Shown here one piece after another: positions 54,154 through 61,417 of a stretch of 64,000 nucleotides of DNA. The notes under the pieces were generated by a model. The model was not told the DNA's origin, searched no databases, and worked only from the letters and a program-made list of their open reading frames with translations. Source of the stretch: DATLLN01 sp963797175. GTDB lineage: Bacteria; Actinomycetota; Thermoleophilia; Gaiellales; JAICJC01. How positions within the stretch are numbered: position 1 is the stretch's first letter; every line of letters begins with the position of its first letter. The stretch spans positions 1-64,000 of the forward strand of contig CAWCOL010000011.1 of assembly GCA_963797175.1 (NCBI GenBank). The letters are read 5' to 3'. The position numbers and the translations under genes are program-made.

Positions 54154-54355
54154 GATTCGTTCGCTCGACTCGATCGTCCTCGGCGCCGTCACCGCAGCCG
54201 ACCGTGGCAACGTCACCAAGCTGCTGCACCGGACGACCACCGGAGTGGTGCCGAGCGACGCCACGGCGGCGCTCCTCCAGCTCTCCATGACGCGGCTGAG
54301 CGGCGCGTACAACAGCGCCTACGCCGACAACATCACGCTCACCGTCCACTCCTGA
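54154..54355 (+). pseudogene. 3' remnant of an exported beta-sandwich protein gene
   Basis: On the plus strand, without a start codon, the sequence reads VLGAVTAADRGNVTKLLHRT, then ALLQLSMTRLSGAYNSAYAD followed by NITLTVHS and a stop. The pattern TRxxGxYNxxYADNxxLxx is the usual end of secreted beta-sandwich domains. The upstream half is replaced by the methyltransferase gene start region, so this is a truncated gene. It is good evidence of deletion or rearrangement here. Confidence 0.55.
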
Positions 54356-54408
54356 TCCGCAGGACGTGGCAGCGTGGTCGGGTCCTCGGACTCGGCCGCG
54401 CAGCGGTC

Positions 54409-55038
54409 CTAGTGGGGCCGCGGGCCGAGCAGGCGCTCGAGGCCTCGGCGGGAGCGGTCGAGCATGGTGCGGTCGCCGAACATCGCGAAGGCGGTGTGGC
54501 CCATCAGGAGCTGCGCATCGACCTCGTAGATCAGCTGCACGGTGTCGAGTTCGGCCGGCAGTTCGCCGGCCTCCTGCGCCTCGACCGCGGCGGCGACCAG
54601 CGTGTCCATCCAGCCCATCGTGAACTCGACGATCTGCTCCTTGACCCGGCCGGGGTGGTTGCTGAACTCGGCGCCGACCGCGGCGAAGAAGCAGCCGCCG
54701 GGGAAGACGCCGCGCTCCAGGTGCAGCAGGAACTCGTCGCACAGCGCCCACAGCAGGCGCAGGCCGTGCCCACGAGCCTGGGCGCGGGCGAGCACCTCCT
54801 GACCGAAGATCTCGGTGGCGCGGTCGATCGTGGCCAGCTGGAGCTCCTCCTTCGACCGGAAGTGGGCGTAGAGCCCGCTCTTGCTCATGTTCGTGCGCTC
54901 GGCCAGGCCGCCGATGGAGAGGCCGTCGAGGCCCTCCACGGTGGCGAGGCGCGCGGCGGTGTCGAGGATCGCGGCGCGGCTGCGGCGGCCGTCGGCGCGC
55001 TGGCGCCGGGGGGCGCTGTCGGTGGCCTGACGGTTCAT
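54409..55038 (-). CDS. TetR-family regulator of the adjacent FAD oxidase gene
   Basis: The 209-residue regulator has the TetR DNA-binding domain: RAAILDTAARLATVEGLDGL, then SIGGLAERTNMSKSGLYAHF as the helix-turn-helix, and a C-terminal ligand domain that matches the TetR_C_6-like group (FFAAVGAEFSNHPGRVKEQI). It is divergent from the FAD oxidase with 85 bases between starts. Two near-identical operators lie there, so it probably represses both genes until a ligand binds. Confidence 0.93.
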   Translation of the reverse strand: MNRQATDSAPRRQRADGRRSRAAILDTAARLATVEGLDGLSIGGLAERTNMSKSGLYAHFRSKEELQLATIDRATEIFGQEVLARAQARGHGLRLLWALCDEFLLHLERGVFPGGCFFAAVGAEFSNHPGRVKEQIVEFTMGWMDTLVAAAVEAQEAGELPAELDTVQLIYEVDAQLLMGHTAFAMFGDRTMLDRSRRGLERLLGPRPH

Positions 55039-55047
55039 GCTTGACAA

Positions 55048-55065
55048 GATAGCACGACCGGTCGT
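55048..55065. promoter_or_regulatory. TetR operator 1
   Basis: GATAGCACGACCGGTCGT contains the perfect palindrome ACGACCGGTCGT (55054-55065). It lies 10 bases from the TetR gene start and shares 17 of 18 bases with operator 2 read on the other strand. Confidence 0.75.
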
Positions 55066-55087
55066 ATAGTTCGCGGCCTCACTCACG

Positions 55088-55106
55088 GCACGACCGATCG
55101 TGCTAT
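55088..55106. promoter_or_regulatory. TetR operator 2
   Basis: GCACGA (55088-55093) and TCGTGC (55098-55103) form a perfect inverted repeat; on the minus strand it reads GATAGCACGATCGGTCGTG. It lies just before the AAGGAG ribosome binding site of the FAD oxidase gene, so binding would block that gene. Confidence 0.75.
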
Positions 55107-55123
55107 CTCGAAGGAGCATCACC

Positions 55124-56545
55124 ATGAGACTCGAACGACTGCGATCTCGCCCGAGCACCGGTACCGTCGACGCCGCCCGCAGGGAGCTCGGCGGCTCGTT
55201 CAGGGGGACGCTGACCGGGCCCGGGGACGACGACTACGACGCCCGCCGCGCCGTCTTCAACGGCATGATCGACCGCCGCCCAGCCCTGATCGGCTTGCCG
55301 GCCGATCCCGGGGCGGTGGGCGAGCTGATCGGCTTCGGCCGCGCGCACGACCTGCCCATCGCCGTCCGCGGCGGCGGCCACAACGGCGCCGGACTGGGCG
55401 TCGTGGACGACGGCGTGGTCATCGACCTCGCGGCGATGGCCGGCATCGAGGTCGATCCGGACGCGCGCACCGTCCGCGTCGGCGGCGGCGCCACCTGGGG
55501 CGCGGTGGACGCGGCCACCAACGCCCACGGGCTGGCGACGCCCAGCGGCATCATCTCGACAACCGGCGTCGGCGGGCTCACTCTGGGCGGCGGGATCGGC
55601 CACCTCAGCCGCTCCTACGGTCTGACCGTGGACAACCTGCTGGAGGCCGAGGTGGTGCTGGCGAGCGGCGAGATCGTCACCGCCGCCGCCGACCGGCACG
55701 CCGACCTGTTCTGGGCCCTGCGCGGGGGCGGCGGGAACTACGGCGCCGTCACCTCGTTCCTGTTCCGGACGCACCCGGTGGCGAACGTGCTGGCGGGTCC
55801 GACGTTCTGGCCGCTCGAGCGGTCGGCGGAGATCATGCGCTGGTACCGCGACTTCCAGCCGTCCCTGCCCCGGGAGCTGAGCGGGTTCTTCGCGTTCCTG
55901 ACGGTGCCGCCGGCACCGCCGTTCCCCGAGCCCCTGCACATGCAGAAGGTGTGCGGCATCGTCTGGTGCTACACGGGAGACCCGGCCCGCGCGGACGAGC
56001 TGTTCGCACCGGTGCTCGAGACGGAGCCGCTCATGCACGGCGTGGGCGAGGTGCCGTTCCCGGGCATCCAGTCCGCATTCGACGGCCTGTACCCGAAGGG
56101 CGAGCAGTGGTACTGGCGGGCGGACTTCGTGCGCGAGCTGCCCGACGAGGCGATCGAGGCCCACGTCACGCACGCTGAGGCGATGCCGACCTGGAAGTCG
56201 ACGATGCACATGTACCCGATCGACGGCGCGGTGCACGACGTCGCCTCGCAGGACACCGCCTTCGCCCACCGCGACGTGCGCTGGGCGCAGGTGATCGTGG
56301 GCGTGGACGGCGACCCGGCCAAGGCGGGTGTGCTCCGCGACTGGACGGTCGGCTACCACGAGGCCACCCACCCCTACTCGGCGGGCGGCGCCTACGTCAA
56401 CTTCATGATGGACGAGGGCCAGGAGCGGGTGCGGGCCACCTACGGCGGCAACTACGACCGCCTGGCCCGGGTCAAGGCCGCCTACGACCCCGACAACGCG
56501 TTCAGCGTCAACCAGAACATCCGGCCGGCGGCCGCGGCCGCGTAG
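55124..56545 (+). CDS. FAD-linked oxidase (BBE-like, PCMH family)
   Basis: The 473-residue protein has a PCMH-type FAD domain: IAVRGGGHNGAGLGVVDDGV, where the His is the usual covalent FAD attachment site, VGGGATWGAVDAATNAHGLA, TGVGGLTLGGGIGHLSRSYG and FWALRGGGGNYGAVTSF. The Cys of bicovalent berberine-bridge enzymes is replaced by His in GGIGHLSR, so FAD is probably mono-covalently held. A BBE C-terminal segment is present (YGGNYDRLARVKAAYDPDN). It oxidises sugars, alcohols or alkaloid-like compounds. AAGGAG lies at 55111. Its TetR neighbour suggests induction by its substrate. Confidence 0.92.
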   Translation: MRLERLRSRPSTGTVDAARRELGGSFRGTLTGPGDDDYDARRAVFNGMIDRRPALIGLPADPGAVGELIGFGRAHDLPIAVRGGGHNGAGLGVVDDGVVIDLAAMAGIEVDPDARTVRVGGGATWGAVDAATNAHGLATPSGIISTTGVGGLTLGGGIGHLSRSYGLTVDNLLEAEVVLASGEIVTAAADRHADLFWALRGGGGNYGAVTSFLFRTHPVANVLAGPTFWPLERSAEIMRWYRDFQPSLPRELSGFFAFLTVPPAPPFPEPLHMQKVCGIVWCYTGDPARADELFAPVLETEPLMHGVGEVPFPGIQSAFDGLYPKGEQWYWRADFVRELPDEAIEAHVTHAEAMPTWKSTMHMYPIDGAVHDVASQDTAFAHRDVRWAQVIVGVDGDPAKAGVLRDWTVGYHEATHPYSAGGAYVNFMMDEGQERVRATYGGNYDRLARVKAAYDPDNAFSVNQNIRPAAAAA

Positions 56546-56561
56546 CCCGGACGACCGGCAG

Positions 56562-56594
56562 CCGGCGTGGGGGAGCCAGTCGCCCCCACGCCGG
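56562..56594. terminator. Bidirectional terminator hairpin
   Basis: CCGGCGTGGGGG (56562-56573) pairs perfectly with CCCCCACGCCGG (56583-56594) around a 9-nt loop, between the convergent FAD oxidase and second TetR genes. Confidence 0.8.
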
Positions 56595-56597
56595 CGG

Positions 56598-57245
56598 TCA
56601 GTCCAGCAGCTGGGAGCGGGCGGCGTCGGCGAACCAGCGCTCCCACTCCTCGGCCGTCCACCCCCGCTGGCCGACCAGCAGCAGCCACACGTCCGGGTGG
56701 TTGAGCGTCCACAGGACATCGGCGCCACGGACGGCGTCCAGGCCAGGGCGGAGGGCGCCCCGCGCCGCGATCCGCTCGACGATGGCGCGCTGGTTCTCGT
56801 AGAACTCGGACTGGATGCGATCCCACAACGCAGCGATGTCGGCGTCCACCGGCGCGGCCGTCCGGATCACGCCCAGCATCGACCCGGCGCGCTCCTTGAC
56901 CGCTCGCGCGTTGCGGGCGTTCAGGCGCAGCTGCCGTGCCGGATCGGGCTCCTCGAGCGCCTCCCGGTACCACTCCCGGTCGTGCACCGCCGCATCGTCG
57001 GCGTCGCCGCGCAGGAGCAGGTGCCACAGCGCCCGCAGCACGCCGCTCTTGGTCTCGAACGCGAGGTAGACCGTCTTCAGGGCGACGCCGGCCTCCGCGG
57101 CGATCGCCGCCATCGTCGTCGCCGGATAGCCGTCGCGTTCGAACAGCCGCTGCGCGGCGTTGAGGATCTGCGCCCGCGTCGCCGCCGCCTGCTGGCGGCG
57201 TCGCGGCGAGTCGTAGCGCCGGGTCGGCTTGACGTGCTCGTTCAT
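56598..57245 (-). CDS. TetR-family regulator of the adjacent methyltransferase gene
   Basis: The 215-residue protein has a TetR N-terminus (TRAQILNAAQRLFERDGYPA, TTMAAIAAEAGVALKTVYLA) and a helical ligand domain without a recognised subgroup; TLNHPDVWLLLVGQRGWTAE near 170-190 is distinctive. Its gene is divergent from the methyltransferase gene, 59 bases apart, and probably controls it and itself. Confidence 0.92.
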   Translation of the reverse strand: MNEHVKPTRRYDSPRRRQQAAATRAQILNAAQRLFERDGYPATTMAAIAAEAGVALKTVYLAFETKSGVLRALWHLLLRGDADDAAVHDREWYREALEEPDPARQLRLNARNARAVKERAGSMLGVIRTAAPVDADIAALWDRIQSEFYENQRAIVERIAARGALRPGLDAVRGADVLWTLNHPDVWLLLVGQRGWTAEEWERWFADAARSQLLD

Positions 57246-57304
57246 TCTGCTAGCCTACCCGAGAAATCATTACCCATGACGAGTAGTCAAATGGAGGACT
57301 CGAG
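57246..57304. promoter_or_regulatory. Divergent promoter and possible TetR operator
   Basis: An imperfect inverted repeat, CTACCCG (57255-57261) and CGAGTAG (57280-57286), sits in an AT-rich patch containing AATCATTACC. A GGAGG ribosome binding site for the methyltransferase lies near 57293-57297. One mismatch in seven makes the operator call tentative. Confidence 0.5.
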
Positions 57305-58186
57305 ATGCAGCAGACACATTCACCGATCGAGCGCACGCCCGGTCCGACCGCCGGAGAGCTGCGGTCGGATCTGCACGCCGGCTGGTCGAGGGTTGCGTGG
57401 GCGTGGGGTGCGAACGCCGCGTTCGTCGATCAGCGCGGCGTCCACGTCACCGACCGGATGCTCGCGCTGACGGCGCCGCAGCCGGGTGAGCGCGTGCTCG
57501 AGCTCGGCTGCGGGACCGGCGGTCCCGGCCTGACGGCCGCGCCGCTGGTCGAACCGGGCGGGGAGGTGGTCGTCTCGGACGTTGCCGTCGAGATGACCTC
57601 GATCGCCGCGGGCCGAGCGTCGGCGCTCGGCCTGGACAACGTCAGCGCGCGGGTGCTCGACCTCGAGCGCATCGACGAGCCCGACGCGTCCTACGACGTC
57701 GTGCTCTGCCGCGAGGCCCTGATGCTGGTCCAGGATCCCGTGCAGGCGATGCGCGAGGTGCGTCGCGTCCTGCGACCGGGAGGGCGCGTTGCCGTCACGG
57801 TGTGGGGACCGCGCCTGCGGAACCCCTGGCTCAGCGTCGTGTTCCATGTCGTGGGCGAGCAGCTGGGCGGCCCGCCGGTCAAGCGCGGCACTCCGCACCC
57901 CTTCTCGCTCGATGACGCCGGCCGGCTGGCCGACGTGTTCACGGCCGCCGGTCTGAGCGACGTCGAGGTGGGCGAGCTCCCGACGCCGTACCACGCGGGC
58001 TCGGCGGAGGAGTGGTGGGAGCGGACGTCGGTGCTCGCCGGACCCCTCGCGCAGCTGCTCGCTCGGCTGCCCGACGACGCCGCCCAGGCGCTGCGCGAAC
58101 GGGCGCTGGAGGCGGTCGAGGGCTATCGCACCGAGGATGGGATCGAGATGCCCGGCGTCAGCCTGATCGCCTCGGCCGGGCGGTAG
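57305..58186 (+). CDS. SAM-dependent methyltransferase (class I)
   Basis: The 293-residue protein has motif I VLELGCGTGGPGLTAA near residue 65, VVVSDVAVEM for strand 2, LDLERIDEPDASYDVVLCRE for motif II/III and VRRVLRPGGRVAVTVWGP. A C-terminal helical part follows (FSLDDAGRLADVFTAAGLSD). It is of the UbiE-like small-molecule group. Regulation by the divergent TetR gene suggests a detoxification or specialised-metabolism role. Confidence 0.9.
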   Translation: MQQTHSPIERTPGPTAGELRSDLHAGWSRVAWAWGANAAFVDQRGVHVTDRMLALTAPQPGERVLELGCGTGGPGLTAAPLVEPGGEVVVSDVAVEMTSIAAGRASALGLDNVSARVLDLERIDEPDASYDVVLCREALMLVQDPVQAMREVRRVLRPGGRVAVTVWGPRLRNPWLSVVFHVVGEQLGGPPVKRGTPHPFSLDDAGRLADVFTAAGLSDVEVGELPTPYHAGSAEEWWERTSVLAGPLAQLLARLPDDAAQALRERALEAVEGYRTEDGIEMPGVSLIASAGR

Positions 58187-58198
58187 CGACGTGGGACA

Positions 58199-58227
58199 GG
58201 GACGGCGGCCGGCCGGGCCGCCGTCCC
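58199..58227. terminator. Terminator hairpin after the methyltransferase gene
   Basis: GGGACGGCGGCC (58199-58210) pairs perfectly with GGCCGCCGTCCC (58216-58227) around GGCCG, 13 bases after the stop codon. Confidence 0.8.
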
Positions 58228-58269
58228 GGCCTGCTGAAGCTCGGCGGCCGGGATGCCGATACGTGGCGC

Positions 58270-58719
58270 ATGGAAGCTCCCGCGCCGCGACCGCAGTTCG
58301 ACGTCCGCCGGCTGCTGCTGCTGTGGGGCGTGAGCGTGCCGCTGGTCGCCCTCAGCGCACTGGCAGTGCTGCTGGGATGGCTCGGCTTCATCGGCTTCGC
58401 GCCAGGGTGTGACGGCGGTGCGTGCCCGCAGCCGCGCTCGACACCGGTCGTGTTCGCCACGCTCGCCCTGGCCTGCATCGTCGTCTGGGTGGTCGCCACG
58501 GCCGTCGTGCTCGGCTGCATCAGGTCCGCGCCGGAGCGGATCGGCTGGCTGCGCGTGGTCGTGCTCGCCTTCCCCGCCGCCGCCGCCCCGTTCGTGTGCA
58601 TCTACCTCGGCCTCGCCAACGGCAGCCTGGCCGCGGTCCCGGTCGCGTACCTGCTGTGGATGGCGCTCTGGGCGGCCGGCGTGCGCGCCGTCGTGCACGG
58701 CGCGGCCGATCCCGTCTAG
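58270..58719 (+). CDS. Four-helix membrane protein of unknown function
   Basis: ATG 58270 gives 149 residues with four hydrophobic helices (about 18-44, 63-85, 95-115, 120-142). A loop after helix 1 contains CDGGACPQPR with two cysteines, probably facing outside. No family was recognised. Longer frames upstream are antisense-like or in the terminator. It converges on the small lipoprotein gene, overlapping it by 4 bases. Confidence 0.6.
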   Translation: MEAPAPRPQFDVRRLLLLWGVSVPLVALSALAVLLGWLGFIGFAPGCDGGACPQPRSTPVVFATLALACIVVWVVATAVVLGCIRSAPERIGWLRVVVLAFPAAAAPFVCIYLGLANGSLAAVPVAYLLWMALWAAGVRAVVHGAADPV

Positions 58720-59117
58720 AGCGGCACCGGGCAGTCGCTGCAGACGTCGGCGTTCGCGGTCGCCCCGCCGCCGTCGGGCATGCGCACCCACCGGCCGATG
58801 GACTTGCCGAACGTGACGTAATAGCGGCCCGGGGCCAAACCCTCGATGCGGTAGGTGCCGTCGGCGGCGGTCGTGGTCGTCGCGATCGGGCTGGGAGGGT
58901 CTGCCATCAGCGGGCCGGCCAGCTGCGCGTGCTTGAGGTACACGCCGACCTGGACGTTGCCGGCGGCCGACCGCGTGTCGGGGTTGTCGCCAGGGTGGGA
59001 GACGACGCGGCCCGTGAGGGTGCCGGCGGCGGGCGCCGAGGACGGCGCAGACGAGCCGCTCGCCCCGCCGCAGCCGGCGGCGAGGGCCACCAGGAGGATG
59101 AGCAGCGGCCTTCTCAC
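58716..59117 (-). CDS. Lipoprotein with a carboxypeptidase-regulatory-like domain
   Basis: GTG 59117 gives 133 residues beginning with a lipoprotein signal peptide ending ALAAGC near residue 15. After a Ser/Pro linker the rest forms one beta-sandwich of the transthyretin or CarboxypepD_reg kind (GTLTGRVVSHPGD, TAADGTYRIEGLAPGRYYVT). It ends with a CSDC pair. The ORF extends further upstream but the lipobox position fixes the start. It is probably a surface-bound binding module; the same type of domain appears in the haem protein at 5237. Confidence 0.75.
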   Translation of the reverse strand: MRRPLLILLVALAAGCGGASGSSAPSSAPAAGTLTGRVVSHPGDNPDTRSAAGNVQVGVYLKHAQLAGPLMADPPSPIATTTTAADGTYRIEGLAPGRYYVTFGKSIGRWVRMPDGGGATANADVCSDCPVPL

Positions 59118-59236
59118 ACCACGACGGATGGTACGACGGATCCGAGAGGCCGGCTCACTCCGCCGGGGGACGCGCGTTTGCCGATCGGACGCCACCCTGT
59201 GTGTCTGGGTCGTTCGTCAGCTTGGGGATGGGTCAC

Positions 59237-59980
59237 ATGAGTGAGATGCAGCCGTCGCTCGCGCGGGTCGTCGAGCAGTATGAGCAGGCAGGGCAGGCCA
59301 GCTTCACGCGGGACTCCGGCGGTCAGCTCGTCGTCACCATCGCGCGTGTGCGCGGCCTCGACATCTACGGGACGGCCGACCGTTACGGCGTCGTCGGCGG
59401 CATGACCCTGTTCGGCGAGGTCCTGCTGGACGGGTGGAAGTGCCGGATCGAGTTCCTGGTCGAGCGGGCCGTGTTCGACACGCCCGAGACCGCGCGCATC
59501 CAGATGGAGGCGCTGTTCGTCACCTGCACCCCGTACGACCCGCCCCGCCGCGCCCCGCGCATCCCGGTTCGGGGCGTCGCGTCGGTGCGTGCGCTGTGGT
59601 GCCAGGCCGTGGCGGACGAGACGGTCTTCGAGGCCCTCACCGTCGCCCTCTCTCGCGACGGCGTCGTGCTCTCGACGTGGCGCTACCTGCGCCCGTCCGA
59701 CCGGCTGTGGCTGCGCGCCCGCCTGCACGGCGTGCTGCTCGAGGCGATGCTGTTCGTGGACTGCGTCCACCCCGGCGGCGACGGGCCCGACGACCTGCTG
59801 GCCGAGTGCCTGTTCGTCGAGCCCAGCCGCAAGGTGCTCGACACCGTGCGCCGGGTCGAGGCGGTGCACGAGGAGCGGGGCGGCGTCACGCTCGTCGAAC
59901 TGGACGACGTCCGCAGAGCGCTGGTCGCGGCCGACATCTCCGAGCTCGACCGCCGCGGCCTGCTCAAGCGGTTGCCGTAG
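59237..59980 (+). CDS. PilZ-like (cyclic-di-GMP-binding type) protein
   Basis: The 247-residue protein has an N-terminal part of about 110 residues without a match, then RRAPRIPVRGVASVRALW and VALSRDGVVLSTWRYL, which follow the PilZ pattern (RxxxR, then a (D/N)xSxxG-like strand) with the second motif degraded to LSRDG. ATG 59237 follows the longer frame from 59201; another ATG lies at 59231. A c-di-GMP receptor is a fair guess, but loss of canonical residues makes binding uncertain. Confidence 0.55.
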   Translation: MSEMQPSLARVVEQYEQAGQASFTRDSGGQLVVTIARVRGLDIYGTADRYGVVGGMTLFGEVLLDGWKCRIEFLVERAVFDTPETARIQMEALFVTCTPYDPPRRAPRIPVRGVASVRALWCQAVADETVFEALTVALSRDGVVLSTWRYLRPSDRLWLRARLHGVLLEAMLFVDCVHPGGDGPDDLLAECLFVEPSRKVLDTVRRVEAVHEERGGVTLVELDDVRRALVAADISELDRRGLLKRLP

Positions 59981-59997
59981 GTTCTGCCCCTTAACGA

Positions 59998-60042
59998 CCC
60001 GGTGCCAGGCTCCGAGAGGACGGAATGTGGCCTGGCACCGGG
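59998..60042. terminator. Long inverted repeat after the PilZ-like gene
   Basis: CCCGGTGCCAGGC (59998-60010) pairs perfectly with GCCTGGCACCGGG (60030-60042) around a 19-nt loop, 18 bases after the stop codon. There is no U-tract; it may end transcription or be a protein-binding element next to the DnaA-box cluster. Confidence 0.55.
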
Positions 60043-60076
60043 CTCGGGGGGTATGTCTGTGCGCAAGACCGTGTTC

Positions 60077-60206
60077 CATTCCACAGGGCCGCGTCAAGGG
60101 CCTCCGCCGGTTTTCCACAGGTCAACCCCGCAACGTGCGGCCGAAACCTGTGCGTTGTCCACAGGATGTGCACGGCCCCGGAGCGGCCGTCCACAGCTTG
60201 TGCACA
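60077..60206. other. Cluster of DnaA-box-like nonamers
   Basis: Five sites in the same orientation lie within 130 bases: CATTCCACA at 60077, TTTTCCACA at 60111, TTGTCCACA at 60155, CCGTCCACA at 60187 and TTGTGCACA at 60198. The third is exactly the high-GC actinobacterial consensus TTGTCCACA; the second and fifth differ by one base, the fourth by two, the first by three. No dnaA, dnaN or rpmH is near, so this is not obviously the chromosomal origin. A DnaA-binding regulatory or titration site is possible. Confidence 0.5.
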
Positions 60207-60208
60207 GC

Positions 60209-61396
60209 TCACCCCCCGCTGAGGGCGGCGGCGAGGCCGTCGGTCAGCACCTGGACGCCGGCCACGCAGTCGTTTTCTGACGCCGATTCGGCGGGCGTGT
60301 GACTGGCTCCCGTCGGGTTGCGGACGAACAGCATCGCGGACGGGACGTGGCCGGCCAGGATGCCTGCGTCGTGGCCCGCATAGCTGGGCAGGTCGGTGGC
60401 GGCGATCCCACGCGTCTCCGCCGAGTGGGCCAGCGCCTCCCGCAGGGCGGCGTCGAACCGCGCGCCGTCGTTGCGCGCCTCCAATCCGAAGGTCGCGGCG
60501 GGGAACCGCTCGCGCAGCTCGGCCAGCATCGCCTCGACCGTGTCCACGTCCAGGGCGCGCACGTCCAGCGAGAGCGCGACGGCGCCGGGGATCGAGTTGG
60601 TCGATCCCGGATGCACCTCCACCCGGCCCACCGTGCCCACGGCGCCCGGGTGGCTGCGGGCAACCTCGTCCACGGCCAGCACGAACCGCGCGGCCGGAAG
60701 CAGGGCGTCGTCGCGGCCGTCCATCGCCGTCGTGCCAGCGTGGTTCGCCTCGCCGCTGAACCCGACCCGCCAGCGCTGGCGCGGGGCCAGCACGTCGGCG
60801 ATGCCGAGGGCGCACTCGGCGGGGGCCAGCGAGCGCCCCTGCTCGACGTGCACCTCGAAGAAGCAGTGCACGCGCGCGAGCTGCTCGCGGCTCTGCGCCA
60901 GCGAATCGCGGGTGACGCCGTAGATCGCCGGGGCATCGCCCATCACGTCGAGCACGTGGTCGATGTCGAGGCCGCCGGTGATCGCCAGGCTGGCGAAGGT
61001 CGGCGTGCGGAAGCGTGCGCCCTCCTCGTCCACGAACGCGACCACGGCCAGCGGGTGGCGGCGCCCGGCCTCGGCCTCGAGCAGCGTCGCCGCCGCCTCG
61101 AGGGCGCTGACGACGCCGAGCGCGCCGTCGTAGGCGCCGCCGTCCGGCTGGGTGTCGACGTGGGAGCCGGCGCAGACCCATGGCCCGCGGTCGGCGTCCG
61201 GTGTGACCGCCCACAGCGACCCCGCCCCGTCCTGGTGCACGTCCAGGCCGAGGCCGGTGGCGGTGCGCGAGAACCACGCCCGCGCCTCGGCCTCCATCGG
61301 GCTCCAGGCCAGCCGGTTCCAGCCGCTGTCGGTGCGCCCGATCGCGGCCAGCTCGTTGAACCAGGAGATGAACCGTTCTCTCGATACGTCCGCCAT
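60209..61396 (-). CDS. M20-family amidohydrolase (allantoate/N-carbamoyl-amino-acid hydrolase-like)
   Basis: The 395-residue enzyme shows the two-metal site: GSHVDTQ, GGAYDGALG, VDEEGARF, EVHVEQG and the C-terminal ASHTPAES, with a dimerisation insert between. It belongs to the allantoate amidohydrolase or N-carbamoyl-L-amino-acid hydrolase group, cutting C-N bonds of ureido or N-carbamoyl compounds. ATG 61396 is chosen; the gene is divergent from the HutF-like gene with only 21 bases between starts, so both must share promoter DNA. In streptomycetes an M20 enzyme of this type also lies beside hutF, suggesting a histidine-degradation link. Confidence 0.88.
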   Translation of the reverse strand: MADVSRERFISWFNELAAIGRTDSGWNRLAWSPMEAEARAWFSRTATGLGLDVHQDGAGSLWAVTPDADRGPWVCAGSHVDTQPDGGAYDGALGVVSALEAAATLLEAEAGRRHPLAVVAFVDEEGARFRTPTFASLAITGGLDIDHVLDVMGDAPAIYGVTRDSLAQSREQLARVHCFFEVHVEQGRSLAPAECALGIADVLAPRQRWRVGFSGEANHAGTTAMDGRDDALLPAARFVLAVDEVARSHPGAVGTVGRVEVHPGSTNSIPGAVALSLDVRALDVDTVEAMLAELRERFPAATFGLEARNDGARFDAALREALAHSAETRGIAATDLPSYAGHDAGILAGHVPSAMLFVRNPTGASHTPAESASENDCVAGVQVLTDGLAAALSGG

Positions 61397-61417
61397 GAAG
61401 GTGGGAGGATACGCCCA

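Noticed and set aside
60077..60206. Calling this the chromosomal origin of replication.
   Set aside because: dnaA, dnaN, rpmH and an AT-rich unwinding region are not seen; only the box cluster is reported.
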